Source of the DNA: Eucommia ulmoides
Taxonomy: Eukaryota; Streptophyta; Magnoliopsida; Garryales; Eucommiaceae
Length of the DNA: 64,000 nucleotides
Assembly (NCBI GenBank): GCA_016647705.1
Contig: CM028340.1
Coordinates: 8,681,001-8,745,000 of the forward strand
Direction of reading: 5' to 3'
The notes under the pieces were generated by a model. The model made no database searches. It was not told the origin of the DNA and saw nothing but the letters and a program-made list of their open reading frames with translations. Shown here piece after piece: positions 44,742 to 56,530 of this stretch. Position 1 is the first letter of the stretch. Each line of letters begins with the position of its first letter. Both the position numbers and the translations under genes were made by a program.

Positions 44742-46339
44742 TTTTTTTTTTTAATACGAGGTGGAAAATTCCCAACCTTCAATTTGAATGGCTAAGATTT
44801 AGAAGGGAATTACTCTCCTCGATGCGTGTGTACGGGTGTTTTATTTAATTTGTATTAAATATAATGTGCTAACAATACGAGGTGGAAAATTCCCAACCTT
44901 CAATTTGAATGGCTAAAATTTAGAAGGGAATTACTCTCCTCGATGCGTGTGTACGGGTGTTTTATTTAATTTGTATTAAATATAATGTGCTAACAATACG
45001 AGGTGGAAAATTCCCAATCTTCAATTTGAATGGCTAAATTTAGAAGGGAATTACTCTCCTCGATGCGTGTGTACGGGTGTTTTATTTAATTTGTATTAAA
45101 TATAATGTGCTAACAATACGAGGTGGAAAATTTTCAACCTTCAATTTGAATGGCTAAGATTTAGAAGGGAATTACTCTCCTCGATGCGTATGTGCGGTTG
45201 TTTTATTTAATTTGTATTAAATATAATGTGCTAACAATACGAGGTGGAAAATTCCCAACCTTCAATTTGAATGGCTAAAATTTAGAAGGGAATTACTCTC
45301 CTCGATGCATGTGTACGGGTGTTTTATTTAATTTGTATTAAATATAATGTGCTAACAATACGAGGTGGAAAATTTCCAACCTTCAATTTGAATGGCTAAA
45401 TTTAGAAGGGAATTACTCTCCTCGATGCGTGTGTACGGGTGTTTTATTTAATTTGTATTAAATATAATGTGCTAACAATACGAGGTGGAAAATTCCCAAC
45501 CTTCAATTTGAATGGCTAAATTTAGAAGGAAATTACTCTCCTCGATGCGTGTGTGCGGGTGTTTTATTTAATTTGTATTAAATATAATGTGCTAACAATA
45601 CAAGGTGGAAAATTCCCAACCTTCAATTTGAATGGCTAAATTTAGAAGGGAATTACTCTCCTCGATGCGTGTGTGCGGGTGTTTTATTTAATTTGTACTA
45701 AATATAATGTACTAACAATATGAGGTGGAAAATTTCCAACCTTCAATTTGAACGGCATAAATTTAGAAAGGAATTACTCTCCTCGATGCGTGTGTGCGGG
45801 TGTTTTATTTAATTTAAATATAATGTGCTAACAATACGAGGTGAAAAATTCCCAACCTTCAATGAGAACGGTCTAGGTTTAGAAGGGGGATCACTTCCCT
45901 CAAATGTGTGTGTATGTGTATATAAGGAGGATTTAAAAATAAAATAAGAACATTCGGATTTAAATTCTAATTGGACTTAATCGGATAAGGTACCGTATTT
46001 GGACGGGCGTCTTGGGGTGCTTGACACCTTCCCCGAGCGTAACTGACCCCCGAACTCTTTAAACGAATCTCTGGTTAGACCATATTATTTTGGAGTCAAA
46101 TTTTACTTAAGACATTTTTAAATTATTTTCAAAAAAGAAAAATATGGTGACCTAGCACATCATTTAAACCCAATGCTAGGTGGCGACTCTTTTTTCTAAA
46201 ACAGGCTTAAGTACATTTTAATGAGAAAATCGACGTTTTTAAAAAAACCCTTTTCGTTTTACCAGCGCCAAGCATACATAAACATATATCTATATATATA
46301 TTTGTTTTTGGTTTTCTCTGGAAAATTGGGGTGCGTTCA
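43851..46339 (+). repeat. 3' LTR of element B
   Basis: Starts TGTAGACACGG like the 5' copy and ends GTGCGTTCA. U3 has a 22-bp perfect palindrome centred on CACGTG (44170-44191) and GGTGCACC repeats. TATAAATA lies at 44361-44368. The minisatellite (44753-45870) has one unit fewer than the 5' copy, and a 16-bp GGAAGGATCACAAGAG-like duplication follows the TATA box. Those two changes account for the length difference. Confidence 0.92.
44753..45870 (+). repeat. 121-bp minisatellite in the 3' LTR of B (about nine units)
   Basis: Same unit as in the 5' LTR. Starts are near 44753, 44874, 44995, 45115, 45236, 45357, 45477, 45597 and 45717, with a diverged partial at 45834. The order of variant units matches the 5' array apart from one unit, so the loss or gain happened after (or at) insertion. 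Confidence 0.92.
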
Positions 46340-48180
46340 AAAGGCTCATCTATATTATTTTCTAGGATATGGCATTTAATATAAAGCGTATCAATGTTGG
46401 GACCCATCTCTAAGACTCTTTCTATCTCTTGTCATGTCACTTTTTGGGAATATCAAATGTTTTATTCCTTTGGGTCATATGATACATCATCCATTACTAA
46501 CTTCTGATTCTTTACTAATTCATCTCCTGTTATTCCATCAGGATACAGTTCCAAGTACCTCTGAGTCTACTCCAGTTTCTCTAATTGATCTAGCCTGATT
46601 GGCTCTATCGATTATCTTTGAGGCTTTTCCTATGTCAAATGATCCTTCATCTGTTCCTTCGAGACCCAATCTCCCATAGCATCAGATCACTCCTAATACT
46701 ATAATAGGGTAACTAATTATCTTTCAATTACTGTCATTGCTCTTTTATCATACTTAATCTGCATGAGCCTTATTCTTATAAAGAGAAAAGTATTAACCCT
46801 CTTTGGTATAAAGTAATGGACAAGAAACTTCATACCCTTACCAAAACACACGTATGAGATCTAGTTGACCTCCCCCTTCCCAGTGGGAAAACTCCTATTG
46901 GATCCAAGTAGGTGTTCAAAATTAAAATACTTTCTGATGGTTCCATTCAATGCTATAAAGCTCCTCCAGTTGCTTAAAGGATTTACTTAGGAATATGCCA
47001 TTGAATATAAATAGACATTTTCTCTAGTGGCTAGACTTGTATCTGTCTGTACTCTCTTTGCCGTTACTTTCATTCGTTTATGCTTTATTTTTCAGATGGA
47101 TGTCAAGAATGCCTTCCTCAACGGCGACCTCCTTGAGGAGGTTTACATGCATACCCTTCCTGGATTAGGTACTCCTCAACACAAAGCTTGTAAACTTCGT
47201 CGTTTGTTATATAGTCTCAAACAAGCTCCACGTGCTTGATTCGCAAAATTTAGCACCACCATGCTCTAGTTTGGGTTCACATTCAACGTTTATGATCATT
47301 CCCTACTTCTTTGCCAAATTGACAATGACATTATCCTTCTTTTATTGTATTATCATTACTGGGGATACTTTACGCGATATCTTTGAACTCCAAATTTTTC
47401 TCAGTGGTTAATTCGATGAAAGATCTTGATGTTCTCACCAATTTTCTTGGCTTTGAAGTCTCATCTCATTTAGATGGATACATTTTCTTTGAGGCAAAAT
47501 ATGTCTCTCTAATCTCATTTCCAAGGCTTGAATTGTTGACTCCACTACTTCCAACACTCCTCTAGAGTTGAAAATCAAACTTACTCCACTAGATAACTCA
47601 CCTCTTCTTGATGTCACTCTCTATCGCCAATTGGATAGAAGTTTGGTATATTTCATACCCCAACATTGCCTATGTTGTCCATCAATCTAACCAGTTCATT
47701 TTTTGCTCCTTGGACCACTCACTATTCGGTTATTTTTTTCATTCTTAGATATGTCAAAGGGGCCTTGTTCCATATACTTCATTTCTCAGTTCAGTCCACT
47801 CCTATCTTACAGACCTATTCTGAGAGATCACATTGACAAACATTCCCCCACAGGTTACTGTTTCTTCTTAGACGACTTACTCATTTCATAGCGCCATAAG
47901 AAACAAACTGTGGTTACCAATTCCTATACTAAAGTTGAGTATCATGCCATCATTGACACGACACAAGAACTCTTTGGCTTCGTTGGATCCTCGCTAACAT
48001 GGGAGTCTCCTCCCTTCCAGCTACTGTTCTAAATTATGACAACCAGAGTGATATTCAAATCGCCCACAATGATATTGTCCACGAGTGCACTAAACTCATC
48101 TAGATTGATTGTCGCTTTGTCTATCATCACATTCTCCAGAATAATGTTCGTCGCCATTCTGTCTTGAGTTTGACGAGGAT
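46340..48180 (+). pseudogene. Copia E integrase tail, reverse transcriptase and RNase H region
   Basis: Starts right after element B with pieces like YYFLGYG (integrase tail). RT is recognised by [20 protein letters not shown] and [14 protein letters not shown] (about 47090-47240), then SMKDLDVLTNFLGFEV. RNase H remains as SPTGYCFFL and TKVEYHAIIDTTQEL, followed by HHILQNNV. The lineage looks closest to Ale/Retrofit-type copia (KVCRLRR..LYGLKQAPRAW style). Many breaks. Confidence 0.8.
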
Positions 48181-48590
48181 GTTAATATATGTATATAGAT
48201 ATTGGTTTACTAGGTTAAACTCTAAGCCTACCATTTACAAAAAATAACAAATAGCAAGAGTAGTGGCTAAATGAATCAAATCTCTTTGAAGTTTTTTTCT
48301 TCATTATCATTATCAATTTTATATTTTATTCATTCTAAAAATTACTAAAAGTAACTCTACATGTTTGAACTTGGAAACCTTCTACAAACTAAATTCCACT
48401 AATTTATACAAAGATTTTCCATGTTGCAAAATACATAGAGTTGAAAATGAGGGGATAAAAAATGTAATAATATGTCATCCAAACACCATTTAGTTGAGAG
48501 GGGAAAAAAATAACTGCCTAGAAACATATAATCATATGTTATATTCAAACATAGACAAGTGCCAGGCAACATGTTTGAAAAATAACTTAT
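48181..48590 (+). other. Possible 3' LTR remnant of copia E and flank
   Basis: After the purine-rich GACGAGGA the sequence TGTTAATATATGTATATAG could start the 3' LTR of E. No end or second copy is found, so its length is unknown. The rest is AT-rich without genes. Confidence 0.35.
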
Positions 48591-48591
48591 A

Positions 48592-48846
48592 TTAGGAAAT
48601 CAGAGCATTAGAAGTGTTGATATCAATCTGGAGATGAGGAAAGTTGGTAGATGTGGCTAGGAGTGGTGAATTTTCCGATGACAATGACGCGGGTGAGTTG
48701 CCATCAGCAGCTTGAGGGAGTTGTTGGCAATGAGTATTGGTATTGGGCTTCTTAATACACTTTCGGCGAAGAAATTGGTAAACCAAAATGAAGCCAATTG
48801 AGAGTGATCCAATGAACTCCACTTTTATATTAACCACAATCTCCAT
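48592..48846 (-). pseudogene. Host-like gene fragment, copy 2 (possible P450-type N-terminus)
   Basis: An 84-residue frame: VEFIGSLSIGFILVYQFL (hydrophobic, anchor-like), then RRKCIKKPNTNTHCQQLPQA, then STNFPHLQIDINTSN. It pairs with copy 1 at 16856-17143 on the same strand; this copy keeps VEFIGSL and the hydrophobic part in one frame. A signal anchor, basic residues and a Pro-containing hinge are the N-terminal plan of microsomal P450s, but no conserved P450 motif follows, so the name is tentative. Copia F inserted about 25 bp upstream of its start (48871-48875). Confidence 0.35.
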
Positions 48847-48875
48847 CTCTTTTAAAACAAGAGAACAGTAGAAAG

Positions 48876-49252
48876 TGAAAGACTCTCAATGATCTAATAT
48901 TCAAATGGAAACTAAGCAATAAGATAATTGGATCAATAACTAAAGAAAAATTCAAAATATAAACATACATCCTTCCATTGCACCTTCTCTTCTTCTTTCT
49001 ATTTCCACACTGTTTTGGCACTTCTAAGCTCTCAACACACTCATATTAGATGGTGTATTTATTGTTGATTGTGTGTTTGAGCCTAGGGACCAAAACCACT
49101 TTATATAGCCAAGCTCCCCATCAAAAGCTATGGATTTTGAGTTACCAATTCATGAATAAAAGATATGAGTAATTGTTGAAATGTTTAGAAATCTTAATAG
49201 TATTGAATAGACTATATTTATGATTACCGTCTCTTGAAACGATTCAGTTACA
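48876..49252 (-). repeat. 3' LTR of copia F
   Basis: 377 bp; collinear with 58503-58861. Shared stretches include TTCCATTGCACCTTCTCTTC, GTTGATTGTGTGTTTG and TATATAGCCAAGCTC (TATA box on the minus strand as GCTATATAAA). The 5' LTR is slightly shorter. Confidence 0.88.
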
Positions 49253-49553
49253 TTCTCCCACTTGTTCTATACATTCAACCTAATGTCTCAACTTAATCTC
49301 ATTAATTATTTATCTTAAGAAATAAATACATGAATCATGGCAATAAGTACTTTTAGAACAAATATTACCTTTCATGTATTACGATGTATTTAGTTCCTCA
49401 AGCAAATTTCTTAATACGGTAAGCATACTCAATGAATAAACCCTATGTTTATTCTGGTCCATTACAAATATATTTTCTCAAGTAAATTAAGGTACACATA
49501 TAAATGAGAAAATATCACAATAAGAATTTCATTAATAAACTGTATGTATACAA

Positions 49554-52500
49554 TTACAAAGGGAAACCAATAAGCCCCATTTGTTCTACATGATCTTTGA
49601 ATTTTTGTGGTGGCATGCCCTTAGTCAAAGGATCAGCGATCATCAACTCAGTGCAAATATGCTCAATGACCACTTTATTTTCTTTTACACGTTCTCTTAT
49701 GGCTAAATACTTAATGTCGATATGTTTACTTCGACTCCTACTTTTATTGTTTTTAGCCATAAAAGCAATAGCTGAATTATCGCAGAAAATTCTCAATGGC
49801 CTAGAAATAGAATCCATGACTCTAAGCCCAGAAATGAAACTTTTAAGCCATACACCATGCGAAGTGGCCTTAAAACAGGAAACGAACGCGGCTTCTATAG
49901 TAGAAGTAGCAGTTAAGGTCTACTTGACACTCCTCCAAGAAACAGCTCCACCAGCCATCATGAAAATGTACCTTGATGTTGATTTGCGAGAATCAACACA
50001 GTTAGCAAAGTTTGAATCTGAGTACCTAATCACATCCAGATTGTCCGTTTGTTTATATATAAGCATGTAGTTTTTGGTTCCTTGAAGATACTTCATAACT
50101 TTCTTTGCAGCTCTCTAGTGGTCCATACCTGGATTACTCTGATATTTCCCTAGCATCCCTACAACGAATGCAATGTCAAGTCTAGTACAAACCTGAGCAT
50201 ACATAAGGCTTCCGACAACAAAAGCATATGGGATGTTTTTCATTGATTCCTTCTCAAAATTGTTCTTTGGACATTAGTTCAAATTGAACATATCATCTTT
50301 CACAATGGGAGCAACACTTAGTGAATAATCCTTCATCCGAAATCTCTCCAAAACTTTATTGATATAAGTTTCTTGTGATAGACCTAAGACGCCTCGAAGT
50401 CTATCTCTATGGATCTTAATACCAATGACATAAGATGCCTCACCCATATCCTTCATGTCAATTTTTTTGGAAAGAAATTGTTTCACCTTATGCAATTAAC
50501 CCTTATCATTGGTTGCAAGCAAAATATCATCCACATATAAAACAAGAAAAAAAAAATCTTACTCCCACTAACCTTTTGGTATATACATTGATCCATGAGA
50601 TTTTCAACAAATCCAAAAGAAGAAATTACTTCATGGAATTTAAAATACCATTGACAAGAAGGTTGTTTTAGACCGTATCTAGAATTCTTAAGCTTATAAA
50701 CCAATTTCTCACTACCACTAGAGGAGAAACCTTCAGGTTGTTTCATATAAACCTCCTCCTCTAGATCTCCGTTAAGAAAGATAGTTTTTACATCTATTTG
50801 TTGCAATTCAAGGTCAAAATGAGCAACGAAAGCCAAAATGATATGAAGAGAATCTTTCTTTGATACAGGAGAAAAAGTCTCCATATAATCAGATATTTCT
50901 TTTTGAGTAAATCCTTTAGCAACTAGTCTTGCCTTGTATCTCTCAATGTTGCCTAATGAGTCTTTCTTGGTCTTAAAAACTCATTTACAGCCAATGGCTT
51001 TCACCCCATTAGGCAACTCTACAAGATCCCAAACTTCATTGATTTTCATAGAATTCATCTCATTCTTCATGGCTTCGTACCATAAATCTGACTCTTTGTA
51101 ACTCATGGCCTGTGAAAAGGTTTCAGGATCATTTTCAGCTCCAATATTATAGTCAGATTTTTGAAGATACACAACATAATCACTAGAAATTGTTGATCTC
51201 TTATCTCTAGTAGATCTTCTTAATGTTGTACCAACATTTCCTTAAGGAACTTGTGGTTCAACTTGTTGTTCAGACGCTTGTGGAAATTCCTAAATTGCTT
51301 GATCTATTAGAAGATTGTCAACAGCTTGTGGAACCTCAATGATTGGTGGCTCAACGTCAGTTTAAACTGGAGGAGTGCTATGAACTATAACCAATCTGTC
51401 ACTTGATATGGAAGGTTGAAATTCTGTACGATCATGTACAAGAACTATGTTCCTAAACCGATCACTCCCATTGATCAAGTCATATTCAAGAAACTTAACG
51501 CTTCTTGATTCCACAATTCTAGTAGTGTGAGAAGGACAATAAAATCTATAACATTTGGATCTTTCGGCATATCCAATGAAATACCCACTAATGGTCCTCA
51601 AGTCTAGTTTCTTCTCTTGTGGATTATATATCTGCACCTCAGACGGACATCCTCATATGCGCATATATCTCAAACTCGATTTCCAACCTTTCCATAATTC
51701 AAATGGTGTCTTTGGGACAACTTTGGTTGGAACTCAGTTTAATATATACACAGTCATTTTTAATGCTTCAACCCACAAGGATTTAGGAAGATTGGAGTTG
51801 CTAAGCATACTCCGCACCATGTCCAGTAATGTTTGGTTTCTTCTTTCTGCAACGCCATTCTGGTCCGGAGAACTAGGCATGGTATATTGGGCAACGATCC
51901 CATGTTCTTGAAGTAATTTAGCAAATGGACCAATTGCTTATCTATTCTCTGTGTATCTACCATAATATTCTCCATCTCTATCTGATCTCCCGCATTGGTT
52001 CTCAACTTCAGCCTTAAATATTTTGAAGGCATCCAATGCTTCGTTTTTATTATGAAGCAAATAGATATACATATATCGTGAGTAATCATCAATAAAATAA
52101 ATGAAGTGTTTCTAATCATGTGCATCCATATTTGGACAACATATATCAGTGTGAATGATCTCTAATATGTCTGAACTCCTATTAGCACCTTTCTTAGACT
52201 TGTTAGTTTGCTTTTCTTTAACGCTGTCTACACAAGTCTCAAAATCTGTGTAATCTAGAGTATTAAGTACCCCATCATTCACTAATTTCTTAATTCTTTC
52301 TATGGAGATATGTCCTAATCTCCGGTGCCATAACATGGAGGAGTCCTCATTAATATTACACCTTTTAGTGCCAGTGTGAACATGCATTGAATTATAAGTA
52401 GTATCATTTTTCAAGAAAATGCGATAAAGGCCATCAAACAAAATACCATTCCCAATACAATCAGATTTGTATAATAAACTGAATGATGTGTTTTGAAAAT

Positions 52501-53546
52501 TAAAGGAATATCCAAATGATACTAGTCTTGAAATAGAAATCAAGTTTCGTAAGAAACTTGGTACATAAAAGGTCCTTTCCAATTTTAAAACAAAACCACT
52601 ACTTAAAGTTAAAACACAAGTTCTAATTGCTTCCACATGTGAGCTCATCTTGTTGCTTGATAAGATGTTTTGCTCACTTCTCACTGGCTTCCTTAGGTTT
52701 TGCATACCCTGCAAAGAGTTTGCAACATGGATTGTAGATCCAGAGTCAATCCACCAAGTGTTAACATTAACAATAACCATATTAGATTCATAATAAAAAA
52801 ACGAAGTTGGTTTACTTTTATTCTCAAGCCATTTTTGGAATTTATCACATTCTTTCTTCATATATCCCTTCTTTTTATAGAAGAAACACTTTGCTTATTT
52901 CTTGATATCAACTTGAGATGGTATTTTACCTTTCCCCTTCTAATTAGCTTTATGTTTGGCATGAGCTTTGTCAGCTTTGTTCCTCCTGCGATTGGTTACC
53001 AACAATGCACTTTCACCCTACTCCATCATAAGCCTCTTTTTTTTTTTTAACACACATGGTCATTAATTAATTGATTGAACATTTGTCTTTATGTGTGTCA
53101 TATGAGATCTTGAAAGGCCTGTACTGTTGTGGAAGGGTGTTTAGAATATAGTGCACCAGGAACAATTTTGACATATCAACTTCAAGTTTATTAAGTTGAG
53201 CCGCAATGTCTCGCATTTACATTATGTGCTCGCGCACACCTTTCACATTTGTAAGTCTGAGAAATGAAAACTTCATTATTAGGGTGTTTGCTAGTACCTT
53301 TTCTGAAGTGACAAATTGCTCGTCAATGGCTTTCAACAAGTCTCGAACATTCTCATGCTGGTCAATAGAACCACGTATTCCAGCAGTTATCTTGGTCTTG
53401 ATAAACATCATGCTAAGCCGATTGGATCGCTTACATCGCTCATATAGTGTGACCTCATTTGGAGTGCTGGAATCGGTGATTGCATGTGGTTTGTTCTTCC
53501 TAATAGTATAATCAATATCCACATACCCTAGATGGAAGAGAATCAT
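49554..53546 (-). pseudogene. Gag-Pol region of copia F
   Basis: Minus-strand order is correct for copia. Gag (53217-53546; TLYERCKRSNRLSMMFIKTK) is followed by protease (WWIDSGSTIHVANSL, near 52750). Next come the pre-integrase block (SSMLWHRRLGHISIERIKKL, near 52300) and integrase pieces. RT (QQIDVKTIFLNGDLEEEVYM, near 50780) and RNase H (FCDNSAIAFMAKNNKS, then KHIDIKYLAIRERV and MIADPLTKGMPP, 49554-49817) complete the set. The RNase H end fits Tork/Tnt1-type elements. Many frame changes; fossil. Confidence 0.85.
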
Positions 53547-53549
53547 CTT

Positions 53550-54106
53550 CTTCCATATCTTATAATTATCACTACTAAGTTCGGGAATATCACATCGGAT
53601 ATCAGAGAAACTAGCATATTAAGAAGCTGCATAAATCCAAATTGCTTATTAAGAAATGAGACCTAATAGTCTAAATCACATGTTGTACCAATGTAAAACA
53701 TGCAAAAAAAAAATGAATCTCAAGACATAAAAATTGCCTTTGGGAAATTTTTTTAATTCAAGTAGATTCAAATGATCGTAATGATAGAATTATTAAATTA
53801 TGTACTTCATTTCATATTCTCTGGGTACATTATGAAAATAATTTGATTTTCTATCCTGAACTTTTACTTTATGATAAAACTATGAAATTATGTGTCAATT
53901 CATAATTCCTATGGGTAGTTATGAAAATAATATGATATTTTATCCTAATTAATTATATCAATATAACAAAAATTCTTGTGGGATAAAATTTATTATATTA
54001 AATATAATTAATCACAATATTATGTCTAAATTCTTATGTGATCTTTATCATACCTTAATATATGTATATTAATTAATTAAAGATACTGTGGCAAATCCTT
54101 AATTAA
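53550..54106 (-). other. Leader of copia F, gag-proximal part
   Basis: No gene. AT-rich with a loosely repeated unit (ATGAAATTATGTACTTCAT, then ATTCTCTGGGTA) near 53790-53960. It ends at the TTAATATAA target site of the nested DNA element. Confidence 0.5.
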
Positions 54107-54719
54107 TTAATATAAGGGGCATGTACGGGGAGGTCATATTTTGCAATTTCATTGACTGATCAAACCTAAGTGTTTTTCATTGCACCAAGAACTCCTTTCG
54201 CCTATTTCATGACCAAAATACCCCCCATTCAATTTTATTCCTAATTTTCGTATCTATGTTCAGTACCGCCACGTCACTGTTTTTCGCCGCCGCCACCGAT
54301 GTTTTGCCACCGTCGTTCGAATTCTCCATCGCATTCTTCGTTGCCGGCGCCATCTCTGTTCGTCTTCACCATCTCTATCGCCGCTTCCCTTCACTGTTCG
54401 TCTTCTCCTTCAATGTTTCTATTCACCTCCGTCGTTGCTTGTTCACCGTTTTGCTATCGTCGTTTGCCGTTCGCCGTTCGCCGTTCGCCGTTCGCCGTTC
54501 GCAGTCTGTCTCCACCGTTCAGTAATCGCATCTGGCATTCCACAATGCAAGGCTGTAGCATTCGCGATAACGCTGAATCTAGGGTTTCAATTAAGTAATA
54601 ATTACACTTTTGCCCCATGCTTTAAATTTAGTTTCAATTTATTATCTTTTTTTTTTTTTAATCCCTAAATTTTGTTAGTTAAAAATGGAATTTCAATTAA
54701 AATAGTATCAATTGACCCC

Positions 54720-56520
54720 TCATTATTTCAGTCTGTGTTGAATGTAACAAAATTCAGAATGCGTGTTGAATATAACATTGTCTAATGTTTTAAAAAAATA
54801 ATTTTTAGAGTTCAAAAATAATACTATCTAAAATTGCCGAAAATTCAAAATTTAGGATCCGTGTTGAATGTAACATTGTTTTATTGTGTTGAATGTGACA
54901 TTGTTTAATATTCTCAAAAATCAGTTTTTAAAATTCAACAATTGAATTCTAACATTGTTTAATGTTCTCATCAAGCACAAAATTGATGGATTCAAACAAT
55001 TTGTGAGTGGTGATGTGTAACACTCGATCCGAACACCGTCAACACAGCTCATACTAAAAAATGATCAAGTAACAACCCAATACATTGAATGTAGCACTTC
55101 CTAATGTTGCCAAAAATCAAGTTTCGAATCCAAAAATAGCATATTGAATGTAACACTACCCCAAAAATCTGAAAAAGAAAATAATTTAGAACTCGCCATT
55201 TGACACTTCCCCAATTTGTTTTTAGTGTGTGTTGAATGTAACACTTTCTAATTTTGTCCAAAATTCAAAATTCAAAGTGAAATTTTGAATGTAACACTTC
55301 CTAAATATTGTCAAAATTTAAAGTGGTTGTTGAATGTAATATTGTCTAACATGTTTTACATTGTCTAATGGGAGGGGGATCTAACTGAGATAATTTCATC
55401 AATTATTCAACAAAATCAAAACAATATGCGTATTAACCTTCTGGTGCATACCCCTTCACATTCATGCTCAAATTTTATAAAAATCAAAAACCAAATAACA
55501 AACATGATCATGTGATAGAAACGGGGGATGTGGAAAACTTGGGAATGAACATTGCATGATTTATGGGGCTTTACAGTGTTAACACTTCCTAAAGTACTAG
55601 AATTAAAAACTCAAGATGTGTGTTGAATGTAATACTGTCTAGTGTGTTGAATGTAACACCCAATCCAAAACATAGGGGATAACTTCTCATCATTCTCAAA
55701 AGGTTGGTGGATCAAACCGAATAACAATCAGGGGGTGTCGATGCTTACAAATCAATATACGTGTTGAATGTAATATTGTCTAAACTTTCCAAAAAATTAA
55801 AAAAAATATATGTGTTGAATGTAACATTGTCTACTATTTTGAGTGTTACATTCATTCATGTCCCTTCTCATTCATGTTCAAAATTTGAATGTAAGGTTCA
55901 TGAGACAATCGAAATCAAACAAAATGAAATCAACAAATCAAAACAATATGCGTATTGACGTCCTGGTGCATGCCCTTCTCATTCATGCTCCAAATTTATA
56001 AAAAATCAAAGCACATAACAAACCTTAAAGTGTCGAGTGTCCTATGAATGTAATGCTTCCGAATATTGCAAAAATTCAAATTTTAAGTTCATATTGAATG
56101 TAACACAGTCTATCGTGTTGAATGTAACACTGTTTAAACTCAACTAAAATCAATGTGAACTAATACTCAAGATAAAAAACGGGGAAAAATATAACATTGT
56201 CTACTATTTTGAGTGTTACATTCATGCATGTCCCTTCTCATTTATGTTCAAAATTTGAATGTACGGTTCATGAGACAATCGAAATCAAACAAAGTGAAAT
56301 CGACAAATCAAAAAATATGGGTATTGACGTCCTGGTGCATACCCTTCTCATTCATGCTCCAAATTTATAAAAAATCAAAGCACATAACAAACCTTAAAGT
56401 GTCGAGTGTCCTATGAATGTAATGCTTTTGAATATTGCAAAAATTCAAATTTTAAATTCGTATTGAATGTAACACTGTCTATCGTGTTGAATGTAACACT
56501 GCTTAAACTCAACCAAAATC
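54720..56520 (+). repeat. GTTGAATGTAACA motif array
   Basis: More than twenty copies of TGTTGAATGTAACACTGTCTA or close variants (TGTAATATTGTC, TGTAACACTTCCTAA), mostly in one orientation, at irregular spacing of about 30-130 bp. A few reversed relatives (GTGTTACATTCAT) accompany them. Not a simple satellite because the sequences between copies differ. Confidence 0.75.
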
Positions 56521-56530
56521 TATGCGAACT
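55822..56530 (+). repeat. ~369-bp tandem duplication
   Basis: The block starting TAACATTGTCTACTATTTTG at about 55822 recurs at about 56191. The two copies are highly similar (GACGTCCTGGTGCAT, AAAGTGTCGAGTGTCC) over about 330 bp. This is a recent duplication inside the motif array. Confidence 0.85.

Larger units (their letters stand above)
31667..46339 (+). mobile_element. Element B: Ty3/gypsy Tat/Ogre-type LTR retrotransposon, nearly whole
   Basis: 14,673 bp with LTRs of 2594 and 2489 bp and exact 5-bp target copies AAAGG (31662-31666, 46340-46344). Parts in order: tRNA-Arg-type primer site, gag, protease with G-patch, a short intron-like gap, pol (RT, RNase H, second RNase H, integrase), a long 3' noncoding region, polypurine tract and 3' LTR. 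Two RNase H domains and the gag/PR-pol gap mark the Tat/Ogre lineage. It looks nearly whole, with about one or two coding breaks. The LTRs differ by only a few percent in the stretches compared, so it is the youngest large element. Confidence 0.93.
19163..48180 (+). mobile_element. Element E: old Ty1/copia element split by nested insertions
   Basis: Plus-strand copia pieces appear in the right order in four blocks: gag and pre-integrase/integrase (19.16-20.84 kb), a 92-bp integrase piece (31575-31666), and integrase tail, RT and RNase H (46.34-48.18 kb). The gaps are exactly elements A and B with their 5-bp target copies. After RNase H a purine-rich GACGAGGA precedes TGTTAATATATG, the likely 3' LTR start (48180). 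The 5' LTR is not recognisable. Heavily broken (ten or more breaks), the oldest large element in the window. Confidence 0.85.

Noticed and set aside
54256-54668. Ser/Arg/Phe-rich frames in three phases
   Set aside because: Low-complexity GCCGTTC repeats; no consistent frame, and interruption by noncoding repeats.
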